Part shown: piece by piece, positions 38,184-47,035 of the stretch | Layout: the number at the start of each line of letters is the position of its first letter | Position numbering within the stretch: position 1 is the first letter of the stretch | Origin: a bacterium 1XD42-1 | Lineage (GTDB): Bacteria; Bacillota; Clostridia; Oscillospirales; Ruminococcaceae | DNA length: 64,000 nucleotides | Assembly: GCA_003612625.1 (NCBI GenBank) | Contig: RAZJ01000003.1 | Span: forward strand, 62,001-126,000 | Reading direction: 5' to 3' | Position numbers and translations under genes: made by a program | Notes under the pieces: generated by a model | Database searches by the model: none | What the model was told of the DNA's origin: nothing | What the model saw: only the letters and a program-made list of their open reading frames with translations

Positions 38184-39692
38184 ATGGCAATTTATTTTAA
38201 TGAACCTTCGCATACTTTCAATGAGTATTTGTTGATCCCAGGCTATTCTTCTAAAGAATGCGTCCCTGCAAATGTCAGCTTATGTACTCCGGTTGTCCGT
38301 TACCGCCAGGGAGAAACTTGTCCTTTAGTTATGAATATCCCCCTTACTTCTGCAATTATGCAGTCTGTTTCAGGTGAAGCAATGGCTGTTGCTTTGGCAA
38401 AAGAAGGCGGGATTTCTTTTATATACGGTTCCCAATCTGTATCAGATGAAGCTGCTATGGTAGCACGTGTCAAATCCTATAAAGCAGGTTTTGTTGTCAG
38501 CGATTCCAATATCCGGCCAGATGGTACTTTAGCTGATATTTTAGCATTAAAAAAACGTACAGGCCATTCTACGGTTGCTGTTACAGATGATGGTACTTCC
38601 AATGGAAAATTGATGGGGATTGTTACAAGCCGTGATTACCGGATCAGCCGGATGGATAAAAAGGAAAAAGTCTGCAATTTTATGACGCCTATGGAAAAGC
38701 TTGTATATGCAAAGAAAGATACAACCTTAAAAGAGGCCAATGATATTATCTGGGATCATAAGCTGAACAGCCTGCCGATTATTGATGATAACGGCTGTTT
38801 GATGTATATGGTATTCCGTAAAGACTATGATTCCCATAAGGAAAATACATTAGAATTATTGGATTCCCAAAAACGTTATGTTGTTGGCGCTGGAATCAAT
38901 ACCCGTGATTATGCAGAACGTGTCCCTGCTTTGGTAGAAGCCGGAGCGGATATTCTCTGTATTGATTCTTCAGAAGGGTTTTCTGAATGGCAAAAATTAA
39001 CTTTAGATTGGATCCGGAAACAATATGGCGATACCGTAAAAGTAGGAGCTGGCAATGTAGTCGATCGGGATGGGTTTATTTTCTTGGCAAAGGCTGGCGC
39101 TGATTTTGTCAAAGTCGGCATTGGCGGCGGCTCAATTTGTATTACCCGTGAGCAAAAAGGCATTGGCCGGGGACAAGCAACTGCATTGATTGATGTTTGT
39201 GCTGCCAGGGATGAATATTTTGAACAAACTGGAATATACATTCCGGTCTGTTCTGATGGCGGCATTGTTCATGATTACCATATGACATTGGCTTTGGCTA
39301 TGGGGGCAGATTTCTTAATGTTAGGCCGGTATTTTTCCAGATTTGATGAAAGCCCTACCAATAAAGTCAATATCAATGGCAGCTATATGAAAGAATATTG
39401 GGGCGAAGGTTCCAACCGGGCCAGAAACTGGCAGCGGTACGATTTGGGCGGTGACGCAAAGCTTTCCTTTGAAGAAGGTGTTGATTCCTATGTTCCTTAT
39501 GCTGGCAGCTTAAAAGATAATGTTACCCTTTCTTTAAATAAAGTACGTTCTACAATGTGCAACTGCGGTGTATTAAATATTCCTGACTTGCAGAAAAATG
39601 CGAAATTAACCCTTGTTTCTGCTACCAGTATTGTGGAAGGCGGCGCCCATGACGTATTATTAAAAGACAATGCCTTAAGCAGTTTAAAATAA
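38184..39692 (+). CDS. guaB: IMP dehydrogenase, parabasalid-like subtype
   Basis: Oxidises IMP to XMP, the committed step to GMP. The 502-residue TIM barrel carries an inserted CBS pair (about residues 105-215). The catalytic loop is [19 protein letters not shown], with the reactive Cys. The mobile flap contains [12 protein letters not shown] and [15 protein letters not shown], then [15 protein letters not shown] and [13 protein letters not shown]. These loops resemble the well-studied Tritrichomonas foetus enzyme more than typical bacterial GuaB. GTG 38154 opens the frame, but an AAGGATGGAGAG site points to ATG 38184. It is a monocistronic unit ending in a terminator. Confidence 0.93.
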   Translation: MAIYFNEPSHTFNEYLLIPGYSSKECVPANVSLCTPVVRYRQGETCPLVMNIPLTSAIMQSVSGEAMAVALAKEGGISFIYGSQSVSDEAAMVARVKSYKAGFVVSDSNIRPDGTLADILALKKRTGHSTVAVTDDGTSNGKLMGIVTSRDYRISRMDKKEKVCNFMTPMEKLVYAKKDTTLKEANDIIWDHKLNSLPIIDDNGCLMYMVFRKDYDSHKENTLELLDSQKRYVVGAGINTRDYAERVPALVEAGADILCIDSSEGFSEWQKLTLDWIRKQYGDTVKVGAGNVVDRDGFIFLAKAGADFVKVGIGGGSICITREQKGIGRGQATALIDVCAARDEYFEQTGIYIPVCSDGGIVHDYHMTLALAMGADFLMLGRYFSRFDESPTNKVNINGSYMKEYWGEGSNRARNWQRYDLGGDAKLSFEEGVDSYVPYAGSLKDNVTLSLNKVRSTMCNCGVLNIPDLQKNAKLTLVSATSIVEGGAHDVLLKDNALSSLK

Positions 39693-39715
39693 ACATTCAA
39701 TCAAATAACAATAAT

Positions 39716-39755
39716 AAAGGGATAGAAAGCTTTTCCGGCCATCTATCCCTTTTTG
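39716..39755. terminator. Bidirectional terminator between guaB and the ACT gene
   Basis: AGGGATAG (39718-39725) pairs with CTATCCCT (39743-39750), with AA on the left and a T run on the right. It serves the convergent guaB and the paaK-ior-ACT operon. Confidence 0.8.
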
Positions 39756-39765
39756 TTATAGTCAT

Positions 39766-40191
39766 TCAGTTAATGTCTTCGCCTTCCAGAACACGCACAC
39801 CGCCTGCTTTTAATGCTGTTTGCGCTGTATCATTATCTTCTACCCGCAAAATAATATAAGCAATATTGACTTCTTTGTTTAAAAAAGCATATACATATTC
39901 TACACTGATTTTTGCGTCACTCAAAATACGAAGGGCATCCCGAAGGGTTCCCGGACGATCTTCTACACAAATTCCGATTACTTCCGTTAAAGATGCGGCA
40001 AAGCCATGTTCTTTTAAGACCCGTTCAGCTCTGTTTGGACGGTTTACAATCAACCGGAGAATCCCAAATTCTGTGGTATCCGCAACAGAAATGGCACGAA
40101 TACTAATATCATTGGTTGCCAAAGCATCCATAATTTCTACCAGTTTTCCCTGCTGATTTTCAATGAATACGGAAAGCTGTTTTACTGCCAT
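39766..40191 (-). CDS. Tandem ACT-domain protein
   Basis: A 141-residue protein made of two ACT domains (about residues 1-66 and 70-140), with AVKQLSVFIENQQGKLVEIM and VIGICVEDRPGTLRDALRIL. It belongs to the group of small ACT proteins found with phenylacetate-CoA ligase and indolepyruvate oxidoreductase genes, probably sensing aromatic amino acids or their oxo acids. No enzymatic domain is present. It is last in its operon, 21 bases after iorB. Confidence 0.85.
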   Translation of the reverse strand: MAVKQLSVFIENQQGKLVEIMDALATNDISIRAISVADTTEFGILRLIVNRPNRAERVLKEHGFAASLTEVIGICVEDRPGTLRDALRILSDAKISVEYVYAFLNKEVNIAYIILRVEDNDTAQTALKAGGVRVLEGEDIN

Positions 40192-40212
40192 AGGTTTCCT
40201 GCTCCTTTTTCT

Positions 40213-40794
40213 TTATTTTATCACCGCAGCTCTGCCTAAAGCGAAAGCTTTTTTATTCATGTCCAAAAATTTTGCCGGTACACATTTTTCCAAAGCTGCC
40301 TGCCAGATTTCTTCTGGAAATGGCATAGATGCAGATAAAACTCCCATCAATACAACATTTACAGCTTTTGCAGTCCCAGCTTGTTCTGCTAAGGAAAGGG
40401 CATCTAATGCAGTAATCTGAATCCCTTTTTCTTTCAGCTTTTCTAAAATATTTTCCGGATATTCCATAGCTCCAGTAATTACTGGCATAGGTGTAATCCG
40501 TTGATCATTTACAATCAGTTTCCCATCTTTTTTTAAGTAAGACAGCCACCGGGCAGCTTCCAAACGTTCAAAAGCCAATATCAGATCGGCTTCCCCTTCT
40601 GTCACAATCGGAGAATACACTTTTTCTCCATATCTTACATAAGTAACTACGGAACCTCCTCTTTGGCTCATTCCGTGTACTTCTGAAACTTTTACATCAT
40701 GTCCTTGAGATAACAATACATTGCCCAGAAGCTTTGAGGCTAATAAAGTACCCTGTCCGCCTACGCCTACAATAATAATACTTGTTGTTCCCAT
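40213..40794 (-). CDS. iorB: Indolepyruvate ferredoxin oxidoreductase, beta subunit
   Basis: Gamma-type subunit of the 2-oxoacid oxidoreductase superfamily, partner of IorA. GTTSIIIVGVGGQGTLLASKL marks the N-terminus, followed by SEVHGMSQRGGSVVTYVRYG. It has 193 residues. The frame extends to 40851, but ATG 40794 overlaps the iorA TAA by one base and has GAGGAGG ten bases upstream. Confidence 0.94.
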   Translation of the reverse strand: MGTTSIIIVGVGGQGTLLASKLLGNVLLSQGHDVKVSEVHGMSQRGGSVVTYVRYGEKVYSPIVTEGEADLILAFERLEAARWLSYLKKDGKLIVNDQRITPMPVITGAMEYPENILEKLKEKGIQITALDALSLAEQAGTAKAVNVVLMGVLSASMPFPEEIWQAALEKCVPAKFLDMNKKAFALGRAAVIK

Positions 40795-42536
40795 TATGCC
40801 TGCACCTCCTCTTGGGTTTTGATTGCGCCAAATCCACACATTTTGACACAAAGATCACACCCAACACAAAGGGTTGGATCGATCTGTGGCTTATTACCTA
40901 AAATACTGATAGCCGGGCACCCAATCCGCATACAATTTCTACAATTCCGGCAGCTTTTTTCCTCAACCACTAAGGCTGGTTTTGGTTTGACAGATTTTAG
41001 CAAAACACAAGGACGCCGTGCAATAATAACGGAAGGTTCTTCAACTTCCAATTCTTCACGGATTGCTTTTTCTAATTCTTTGATTTCATTGGGATCGACT
41101 ACGTGAATCCGTTTGATACCTGCGGCTTCACATATTTTTTCAATGCTAACCTGGGGAGTCGGCTCATTTTTCAAAGTGAATCCTGTTGTTGGATTCTGCT
41201 GATGCCCTGTCATACCGGTAATAGAATTGTCTAAAATAACAACAGTAGAACATCCCTTGTTATATGTAATATCAATTAAACCAGTAATTCCAGAATGAAT
41301 AAAGGTAGAATCCCCTATCACTGCTACCGACTGTTTTGCAGAATCCTTCCCTCTTGCGATATTAAACCCATGCAGGCCGGAAACAGAAGCCCCCATACAG
41401 ATAGTCGTATCTATGGCTCCTAAAGGCTGTAAAGCGCCTAAAGTATAACATCCAATATCGCCGCTGACCATTACACCTAATTTATGCAGAGTATAAAATA
41501 CGCCTCTATGGGGACAGCCAGGACATAAAACGGGAGGCCGCCCTGGTATTTCTTCTTCAAAATTGACCGTTTCCGGTACTTCTTTTCCCAATCCAACAGC
41601 AATCGAACGTTGGGAATATTCCCCTAATAAGCCCAGTTCTTTTTTGCCGCCTGTAATCCGCAGGCCATTTGCACGGCAATGGGTTTCAATCACTGGATCT
41701 AATTCTTCCACAATATAAAGGGAATCTACCTTTCCTGCAAAATCTTTCAGCAATTTTACCGGTAACGGATTCACAAGCCCTAGCTTTAATACACTGGCTT
41801 CCGGAAAAGCTTCTTTTACATACTGGTAACAAATTCCGGATGTAATGATTCCCATATTTCCGCCCATTTCTACCCGGTTCAGGGATGTTGTTTCCGCAAA
41901 TTCCTGTAATTTTTCCATCCGTGCCTCTACTGCTGCATGGCGTCCAATCGCATTAGCAGGCATCATTACATATTTTTTCGGATTTTTTTCATAAGGCTTT
42001 AATGGAGCTTCAGCCCTGTCCCCGGTTTCTACAATACTTTGGGAATGGGCTACCCGGGTACAGGTTCGCAGAATAACAGGAGTATCATATCCTTCTGAAA
42101 TGGCATAAGCTTCTTTTACAAAAGAAAGGCATTCTTCTGAATCAGAAGGTTCTACCATAGGAAGCTTGGCTGCCTGGGCATAATGACGGGAATCCTGTTC
42201 GTTTTGTGAGGAGTGCATACCCTGATCATCTGCCACACAAAGAATCATCCCACCATTGATTCCTGTATAAGAAGCTGTAAACAATGGATCGGCAGCCACA
42301 TTTAATCCTACATGCTTCATTGCACATGCGGATCTGGCGCCTCCGATGGAGGCCCCCAAAGCAACTTCACAAGCAACTTTTTCATTCGGAGCCCATTCCG
42401 CATAAATTTCTGGATAAGTGCTGGCCAATTCGGTTATTTCCGTAGAAGGTGTTCCTGGATAGCTGGATACAACCGAACAGCCCGCTTCATAAAGCCCTCT
42501 GGCAACGGCTTGGTTGCCTAACATCAACTGTTTCAC
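40794..42536 (-). CDS. iorA: Indolepyruvate ferredoxin oxidoreductase, alpha subunit
   Basis: Thiamine-diphosphate enzyme that oxidatively decarboxylates aryl pyruvates to aryl-acetyl-CoA, reducing ferredoxin. It has 580 residues: a pyrimidine-binding part (SSYPGTPSTEITELAS), the TPP-binding part with GDIGCYTLGALQPL, GDSTFIHSGITGLIDITYNK and ILDNSITGMTGHQQNP, and a C-terminal ferredoxin domain with two cluster motifs (CRNCRNCMRIGCPA; CVGCDLCVKMCGF). It is oxygen-sensitive chemistry typical of strict anaerobes. Confidence 0.97.
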   Translation of the reverse strand: MKQLMLGNQAVARGLYEAGCSVVSSYPGTPSTEITELASTYPEIYAEWAPNEKVACEVALGASIGGARSACAMKHVGLNVAADPLFTASYTGINGGMILCVADDQGMHSSQNEQDSRHYAQAAKLPMVEPSDSEECLSFVKEAYAISEGYDTPVILRTCTRVAHSQSIVETGDRAEAPLKPYEKNPKKYVMMPANAIGRHAAVEARMEKLQEFAETTSLNRVEMGGNMGIITSGICYQYVKEAFPEASVLKLGLVNPLPVKLLKDFAGKVDSLYIVEELDPVIETHCRANGLRITGGKKELGLLGEYSQRSIAVGLGKEVPETVNFEEEIPGRPPVLCPGCPHRGVFYTLHKLGVMVSGDIGCYTLGALQPLGAIDTTICMGASVSGLHGFNIARGKDSAKQSVAVIGDSTFIHSGITGLIDITYNKGCSTVVILDNSITGMTGHQQNPTTGFTLKNEPTPQVSIEKICEAAGIKRIHVVDPNEIKELEKAIREELEVEEPSVIIARRPCVLLKSVKPKPALVVEEKSCRNCRNCMRIGCPAISILGNKPQIDPTLCVGCDLCVKMCGFGAIKTQEEVQA

Positions 42537-42563
42537 TTAATTACTCCTTTTATCTGATTTTCC

Positions 42564-43868
42564 TTATGCTTTTTCATTGCGTAAATCTACAACCCGTTTT
42601 GCTTTTCCTGCAAAACGTTCAATGGTTTTTGGCTGGACAAGTGTTACTTTTGCGTCAATCCCTAAAACAGTCTTTAATTTCGCACGGATGGAACTTCTTA
42701 AATTTTCCAAAGCCTTATAACGATCGACTAAACTGGCATCACTTAATTCCACTTGGACTTCTAAATTATCGGTAAAGTTTTCCCGGCGTACATAAAGCAT
42801 ATAATGGGAACTCATCTCTTTAAAGGCCATTAAAACACTTTCAATCTGAGATGGGAATACATTAACCCCTTTGATTTTCAGCATATCATCACTGCGGCCC
42901 ATTACTTTATCCATACGTGCTGTTGTACGGCCACATTCACAAGGCGTTTTTACAATACGTGTAAGATCCCTGGTACGGTAACGCAATAAAGGCAGACATT
43001 CTTTTGTCAAAGTCGTTACAACTAATTCCCCGGTTTCCCCTTCGCCTTTCGCTTCCAATGTCTGCGGATCAACAATTTCTGCTAAAAAATGATCCTCATT
43101 GATATGCAGGCCGCACCGTAAATGACATTCGCCAGAAACACCAGGCCCCATCAATTCTGACATGCCATAATTGTCTGTTGCAAATAATCCTAAATTTTCT
43201 TCTATCTTGGCCCGCAGTTCTGTCGTACAGCCTTCCGATCCAAACAGGCCAATCCGCAGGCGGAAATCCTCTCTGGTATACCCTAATTCCTTGGCTAATT
43301 CCCCTAAATAAAGGGCATATGTAGGTGTCGCTATCAATGTAGTAGTTCCGAAGTCCTTCATCAGCATAATCTGTTTTTCACTGTTGCCGGAAGAAGACGG
43401 GACTACTGCTGCTCCCAGCCTTTCAAGGCCATAATGAAGCCCCAAAGCCCCTGTAAATAAGCCATAGCCAAAACAAATCTGCGCAATATCTTCCTCTGTA
43501 ACACCTGCTGCCGCAATTAAACGCGCCATATTTTCTGACCACATGGACAAATCATTTTTCGTATATCCTACTACCGTCGGCTTCCCCGTTGTTCCGGAAG
43601 AAGCATGAATCCGGACTACTTCTTTTCGGGGTACGGCAAACAAACCAAAAGGATAATGATCCCGCATATCATCTTTTGTTGTAGGCGGAATATACTGAAT
43701 ATCAGATAAAGTTTTTATTTTATCTGGAGAAATCCCATTTTCATCGAAACGGTCGTGATAAAGCTTCACATGGTCATAACAATAACGGACAATATATTTG
43801 AGCCGTTCTAATTGCAAGGCTTCCATATCAGCACGGGACATTGTTTCCATTTCTTTATTATAAATCAT
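42564..43868 (-). CDS. paaK: Phenylacetate-CoA ligase family protein
   Basis: A 434-residue adenylate-forming enzyme converting aryl acetates and CoA to aryl-acetyl-CoA, or the reverse to make ATP. The AMP-binding loop is RIHASSGTTGKPTVVGYT, with ATDNYGMSELMGPGV, RYRTRDLTRI and MGRSDDMLKIKGVNVFPSQI. Placed 27 bases upstream of iorA, it probably recovers ATP from arylacetyl-CoA formed by IorAB. No strong SD precedes the first ATG; the next ATG (seventh codon) is an alternative. Confidence 0.93.
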   Translation of the reverse strand: MIYNKEMETMSRADMEALQLERLKYIVRYCYDHVKLYHDRFDENGISPDKIKTLSDIQYIPPTTKDDMRDHYPFGLFAVPRKEVVRIHASSGTTGKPTVVGYTKNDLSMWSENMARLIAAAGVTEEDIAQICFGYGLFTGALGLHYGLERLGAAVVPSSSGNSEKQIMLMKDFGTTTLIATPTYALYLGELAKELGYTREDFRLRIGLFGSEGCTTELRAKIEENLGLFATDNYGMSELMGPGVSGECHLRCGLHINEDHFLAEIVDPQTLEAKGEGETGELVVTTLTKECLPLLRYRTRDLTRIVKTPCECGRTTARMDKVMGRSDDMLKIKGVNVFPSQIESVLMAFKEMSSHYMLYVRRENFTDNLEVQVELSDASLVDRYKALENLRSSIRAKLKTVLGIDAKVTLVQPKTIERFAGKAKRVVDLRNEKA

Positions 43869-43938
43869 AGGTTTATTTTTTCACTCCGTTTCTCTCATTA
43901 TGCGCCATAAATCCCCCTATTGCGCCAGTCGCTTTTAT

Positions 43939-43967
43939 AGTTTAACGCTTTTCCTAATAAAAATCAA
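43939..43967 (-). promoter_or_regulatory. Probable promoter of paaK-iorAB-ACT
   Basis: TTGATT (43967-43962), 17-base spacer, TAAACT (43944-43939) on the minus strand, about 70 bases before paaK. Confidence 0.5.
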
Positions 43968-43983
43968 GCTTTGTCTATCAATT

Positions 43984-44475
43984 CTATAACAAATGGTAAT
44001 AAGGACAAATATCCTCATAATGACCGTCCTTCATCCGGAAGCCTTTGGGAATGGTTCCAAGCGGAACAAATTCAAGCTTTTCGTAAAGGCGGCGGGCACG
44101 AACATTTGCAGCAACCACGGCATTAAACTGCAAGATAGTAAAGCCAGCCTGTTTTCCTTGAAGCAGGCAATCTTTTACCAGCTTTTCCCCAATATGCAGG
44201 CCCCGATATTCCGAAGCAACTGCATAACTGGCATTGCAAATATGGCCGCATCTGCCAATATTATTTGGGTGAAGAATATATAAACCACAAATATTATTTT
44301 GATCCATATTGACTGCGACGCCGCAATAAGTCTGCTCTTGAAAAAAATTTTTTCCGGTTTCCAAAGAAAGAAATTCTTCTTGTGGAAATGCAATCCCTTC
44401 TTCCACCACTTCATTCCAGATAGAAACCATTTCCTGCAAATCTTTTTCCTGATATTCCCTGATTTTAATATTCAT
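43984..44475 (-). CDS. GNAT-family N-acetyltransferase
   Basis: A 163-residue acetyl-CoA-dependent acetyltransferase. IREYQEKDLQEMVSIWNEVV opens the fold, and the acetyl-CoA loop region is YAVASEYRGLHIGEKLVKDC. LQFNAVVAANVRARRLYEKL gives the C-terminal half. The substrate is not predictable. The frame reaches 44541, but ATG 44475 with AAAGGGAAG upstream matches the domain start and leaves room for the promoter. Confidence 0.85.
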   Translation of the reverse strand: MNIKIREYQEKDLQEMVSIWNEVVEEGIAFPQEEFLSLETGKNFFQEQTYCGVAVNMDQNNICGLYILHPNNIGRCGHICNASYAVASEYRGLHIGEKLVKDCLLQGKQAGFTILQFNAVVAANVRARRLYEKLEFVPLGTIPKGFRMKDGHYEDICPYYHLL

Positions 44476-44512
44476 AGCGAATTTCTTCCCTTTCCATTCC
44501 AATTTGTGTAGC

Positions 44513-44541
44513 ATAATACTACAATTCCTTGTCATTGTCAA
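44513..44541 (-). promoter_or_regulatory. Promoter of the GNAT gene
   Basis: TTGACA (44541-44536), 17-base spacer, TATTAT (44518-44513) on the minus strand, 38 bases before the chosen ATG; this also supports the downstream start. Confidence 0.75.
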
Positions 44542-44640
44542 ATATCTATCATAAATGGAAATCTTTGCGCAGGCTGAATGGTTAAGAATGATTTTGATAG
44601 ATACTGGATATACTCATGGATGAAAAGGAGCGTGTTTGTG

Positions 44641-44841
44641 ATGGAAAAAACAAAGTGGCAGTTAATCCCTTGTGATAAAGACTGTTATTATCAGCAGCAA
44701 GGCTACTGTGGTTTAGACGAAATTGCATGCATCACCAGCTTCGAGGATGGAGGATGCGGTTATTTTACTAAAACAGATCCTTATGGTATGTTAGATGAAC
44801 GAGATGGCTTCAGCCAGGTTCGCCGCCCCCATCAATTTTAA
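44641..44841 (+). CDS. Small Cys-rich protein of unknown function
   Basis: A 66-residue protein with CDKDCYYQQQGYCGLDEIAC and GGCGYF, five or six cysteines that could bind a metal or cluster. The spacing (Cys-x3-Cys-x7-Cys, then Cys and Gly-Gly-Cys) recalls small Clostridial proteins of undefined role, sometimes loosely called hydroxymyristoyl-ACP dehydratases; I see no such enzyme here. AAGGAG lies ten bases before ATG 44641; GTG 44638 is possible. Its last 16 codons overlap the end of radA on the opposite strand. Confidence 0.7.
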   Translation: MEKTKWQLIPCDKDCYYQQQGYCGLDEIACITSFEDGGCGYFTKTDPYGMLDERDGFSQVRRPHQF

Positions 44842-46167
44842 TCCTGGCATATCAGACACATCTAAACTTTTTAAAGCAGCTTTAGGGACAATGCACATAG
44901 TAAAGCCTAACCGGTAGGATTCCCCAATTCTTTGCCGCAGGCTTCCAACGGTACGGATTTCTCCTGCCAAACCAATTTCCCCAAAAGCTACGGCTTGGGG
45001 GTTAATACACTTGTCCAACAAATTGGAGGCTAAAGCCAACGCAATCGGTAAATCTGCGGCTGGTTCATCCAGCCGCAAGCCTCCTACTACATTGACATAT
45101 GCGTCTAAATTGCCAAAAAAATACCCGCAGCGCTTTTCCAGTACAGCTAAAAGCAAGGCCATCCGGCTGTAATCAAAACCGGCTGCTGTACGGCGGGGTG
45201 TTCCAAAGCCTGTCTTGGAAACCAAAGCCTGGACTTCTGCCAAAATAGGGCGTGTCCCTTCCATAATGCAGGCCACACAAGTCCCAGACACATTGAGTGG
45301 ACGCCCATCCAGCATCATTTGGGAAGGATTTGCAACTTCCTGCAAACCATCCCCTGCCATTTCAAAAACACCGATCTCATTAGTGGAACCGAAACGGTTT
45401 TTTACAGCCCGCAAAATCCGATAGGTCTGCTGCCGATCTCCTTCTATGGATAAAACGGCATCTACCATATGCTCTAAGGTTTTAGGGCCAGCAATAGCGC
45501 CTTCTTTATTAACATGCCCCACAATAAATACAGGAATTTCCATATTTTTAGCAAGCCCCATCAATACCTGGGTGCACTCGCGAATTTGTGTAATGCTCCC
45601 TGACGAAGAAGGCAGGCCCGCTAAATTCATTGTCTGGATCGAATCGATCATGACCAGTTCCGGTGATACCTGCCGCACCGTTTCCAAAACACTTTCCACA
45701 TCTGTTGTAGCTGCAATATACAGGCTTTCACTGGTAACTCCAAGCCGGTTTGCCCGGAGCTTTAGCTGCCGGGCACTTTCTTCTCCCGATACATATAGGA
45801 TTTTGAGTGTCTTGCACAGATGCTCACAAATTTGAAGCAGCAAGGTTGATTTTCCGATCCCTGGATCACCCGCTAATAAAGTGACAGAACCAGAAACAAT
45901 TCCTCCGCCCAGGACCCGATCCAATTCTCCTATCCCTGTACGATATCTTTGGCTGTCGTCAGAAGAAATTTCCGAAAGCCGCAATGCTTTTGCAGGGACT
46001 GATATAATTCCCGGGCCTTTGCCGGAAGCTTTTGCTGATACCTGTTGGCGTACTTCTTCGGAAAGCGTATTCCATTGGCCGCATTCTGGACAGCGGCCAT
46101 ACCATTTTACAGATTCATAGCCACAGTTGGAACATACATAAACACATCTATTCTTTGTTACCGCCAT
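44791..46167 (-). CDS. radA: DNA repair protein RadA/Sms
   Basis: RecA-like branch-migration helicase. It has 458 residues: an N-terminal zinc finger (CSNCGYESVKWYGRCPECG), Walker A GDPGIGKST, the RadA motif AVKNRFGSTNEIG and a C-terminal Lon-like domain (about residues 285-455) with EIGLAGEIRTV. It overlaps cwlD by 20 bases at its start and a convergent small gene by 51 bases at its end. Confidence 0.97.
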   Translation of the reverse strand: MAVTKNRCVYVCSNCGYESVKWYGRCPECGQWNTLSEEVRQQVSAKASGKGPGIISVPAKALRLSEISSDDSQRYRTGIGELDRVLGGGIVSGSVTLLAGDPGIGKSTLLLQICEHLCKTLKILYVSGEESARQLKLRANRLGVTSESLYIAATTDVESVLETVRQVSPELVMIDSIQTMNLAGLPSSSGSITQIRECTQVLMGLAKNMEIPVFIVGHVNKEGAIAGPKTLEHMVDAVLSIEGDRQQTYRILRAVKNRFGSTNEIGVFEMAGDGLQEVANPSQMMLDGRPLNVSGTCVACIMEGTRPILAEVQALVSKTGFGTPRRTAAGFDYSRMALLLAVLEKRCGYFFGNLDAYVNVVGGLRLDEPAADLPIALALASNLLDKCINPQAVAFGEIGLAGEIRTVGSLRQRIGESYRLGFTMCIVPKAALKSLDVSDMPGLKLMGAANLAEAISFI

Positions 46168-46936
46168 TTTCGTTATCCTCTCTTTCTGCCCTGTCCAGAC
46201 TTTCCTCTTGATCGGCTTCCGGAATACGCCAGCCAGAAGCTTCCGCTACTGCTGTAAAAATGGTAAAAGCTACTTTATCCTGATAAGCTGGATCAGACAG
46301 TTTTTGAGCATCCTCCCGGTTGGATAGGAAACCACACTCTACCAGCAAGGCTGGCATCTGCGCATGATAAATTAGATAAACGCTGTCACCGCAAGGTTTT
46401 GCTTTTCTTGTATTTTCCGGCTGCAGCATTTCAACCATCCGCTGCTGCAATAATTCTCCCATTTGCTGGCTTTGTGGGTTTTTAGGGCCATAAAATACTT
46501 GCGCACCAAAATATTTTGACTGGGGGAATTTATTCTGATGAATACTCAATAAAATACAATCCCCATAAGAATCTGCCAGCGCTTTCCGGTTATGAATATC
46601 AGAATTTTTTCGTTTGCGCACAGTTTCCAGTCCCGGATCTTCCAGAGAACGGTCTTCTTCCCTGGTCATTACAGTAGGAAACCCATTTACTGCAAAAAAA
46701 AGCTGTAATTTTTTTGCAATGGCTAAGTTAATATCTTTTTCAACAATTCCGTCTACTCCCACTGCCCCCCCATCAAAGCCTCCATGGCCTGCATCAATCA
46801 CAATGGTAGGCAAGGCAGGCTCTAAAGGCATTTGCCCTTGGGCTTCTGTCATAACTGTTTTCACTGAATGTACCGCCGTAATAGATGCCGCAACAGCCAC
46901 TAAAACAAGGCAAAAAGCTGCAAGCCGTTTTTTCAA
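46148..46936 (-). CDS. cwlD: N-acetylmuramoyl-L-alanine amidase, CwlD-like
   Basis: Zinc amidase that cuts the stem peptide from MurNAc; CwlD-type enzymes take part in muramic-lactam formation in the spore cortex. An N-terminal membrane anchor or signal (KKRLAAFCLVLVAVAASI) precedes the Amidase_3 domain with TIVIDAGHGGFDGGAVG, the zinc Glu in GIVEKDINLAIAKKL, CILLSIHQNKF and LLVECGFLSNRED. It has 262 residues from TTG 46936, seven bases after AAAGGGGG; an earlier frame start at 46960 lacks a site. Other cell-wall amidases are possible. Confidence 0.88.
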   Translation of the reverse strand: MKKRLAAFCLVLVAVAASITAVHSVKTVMTEAQGQMPLEPALPTIVIDAGHGGFDGGAVGVDGIVEKDINLAIAKKLQLFFAVNGFPTVMTREEDRSLEDPGLETVRKRKNSDIHNRKALADSYGDCILLSIHQNKFPQSKYFGAQVFYGPKNPQSQQMGELLQQRMVEMLQPENTRKAKPCGDSVYLIYHAQMPALLVECGFLSNREDAQKLSDPAYQDKVAFTIFTAVAEASGWRIPEADQEESLDRAEREDNENGGNKE

Positions 46937-46973
46937 GGAGGTTCCCCCTTTATATACCACATTTTCAGAAAGC

Positions 46974-46992
46974 TTGGAATAGCTTATTCCAA
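46974..46992. repeat. Palindrome at the cwlD start site, candidate operator
   Basis: TTGGAATA (46974-46981) and TATTCCAA (46985-46992) are perfect 8-base arms around three bases. It covers the predicted transcription start of cwlD. Confidence 0.5.
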
Positions 46993-46993
46993 A

Positions 46994-47022
46994 AATATGC
47001 GGTATCTGGGGTTCTCATGCAA
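46994..47022 (-). promoter_or_regulatory. Probable promoter of cwlD-radA
   Basis: TTGCAT (47022-47017), 17-base spacer, CATATT (46999-46994) on the minus strand, between kdpE and cwlD. The first gene of the transcript would be cwlD. Confidence 0.5.
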
Positions 47023-47035
47023 CAAATCTGATATT

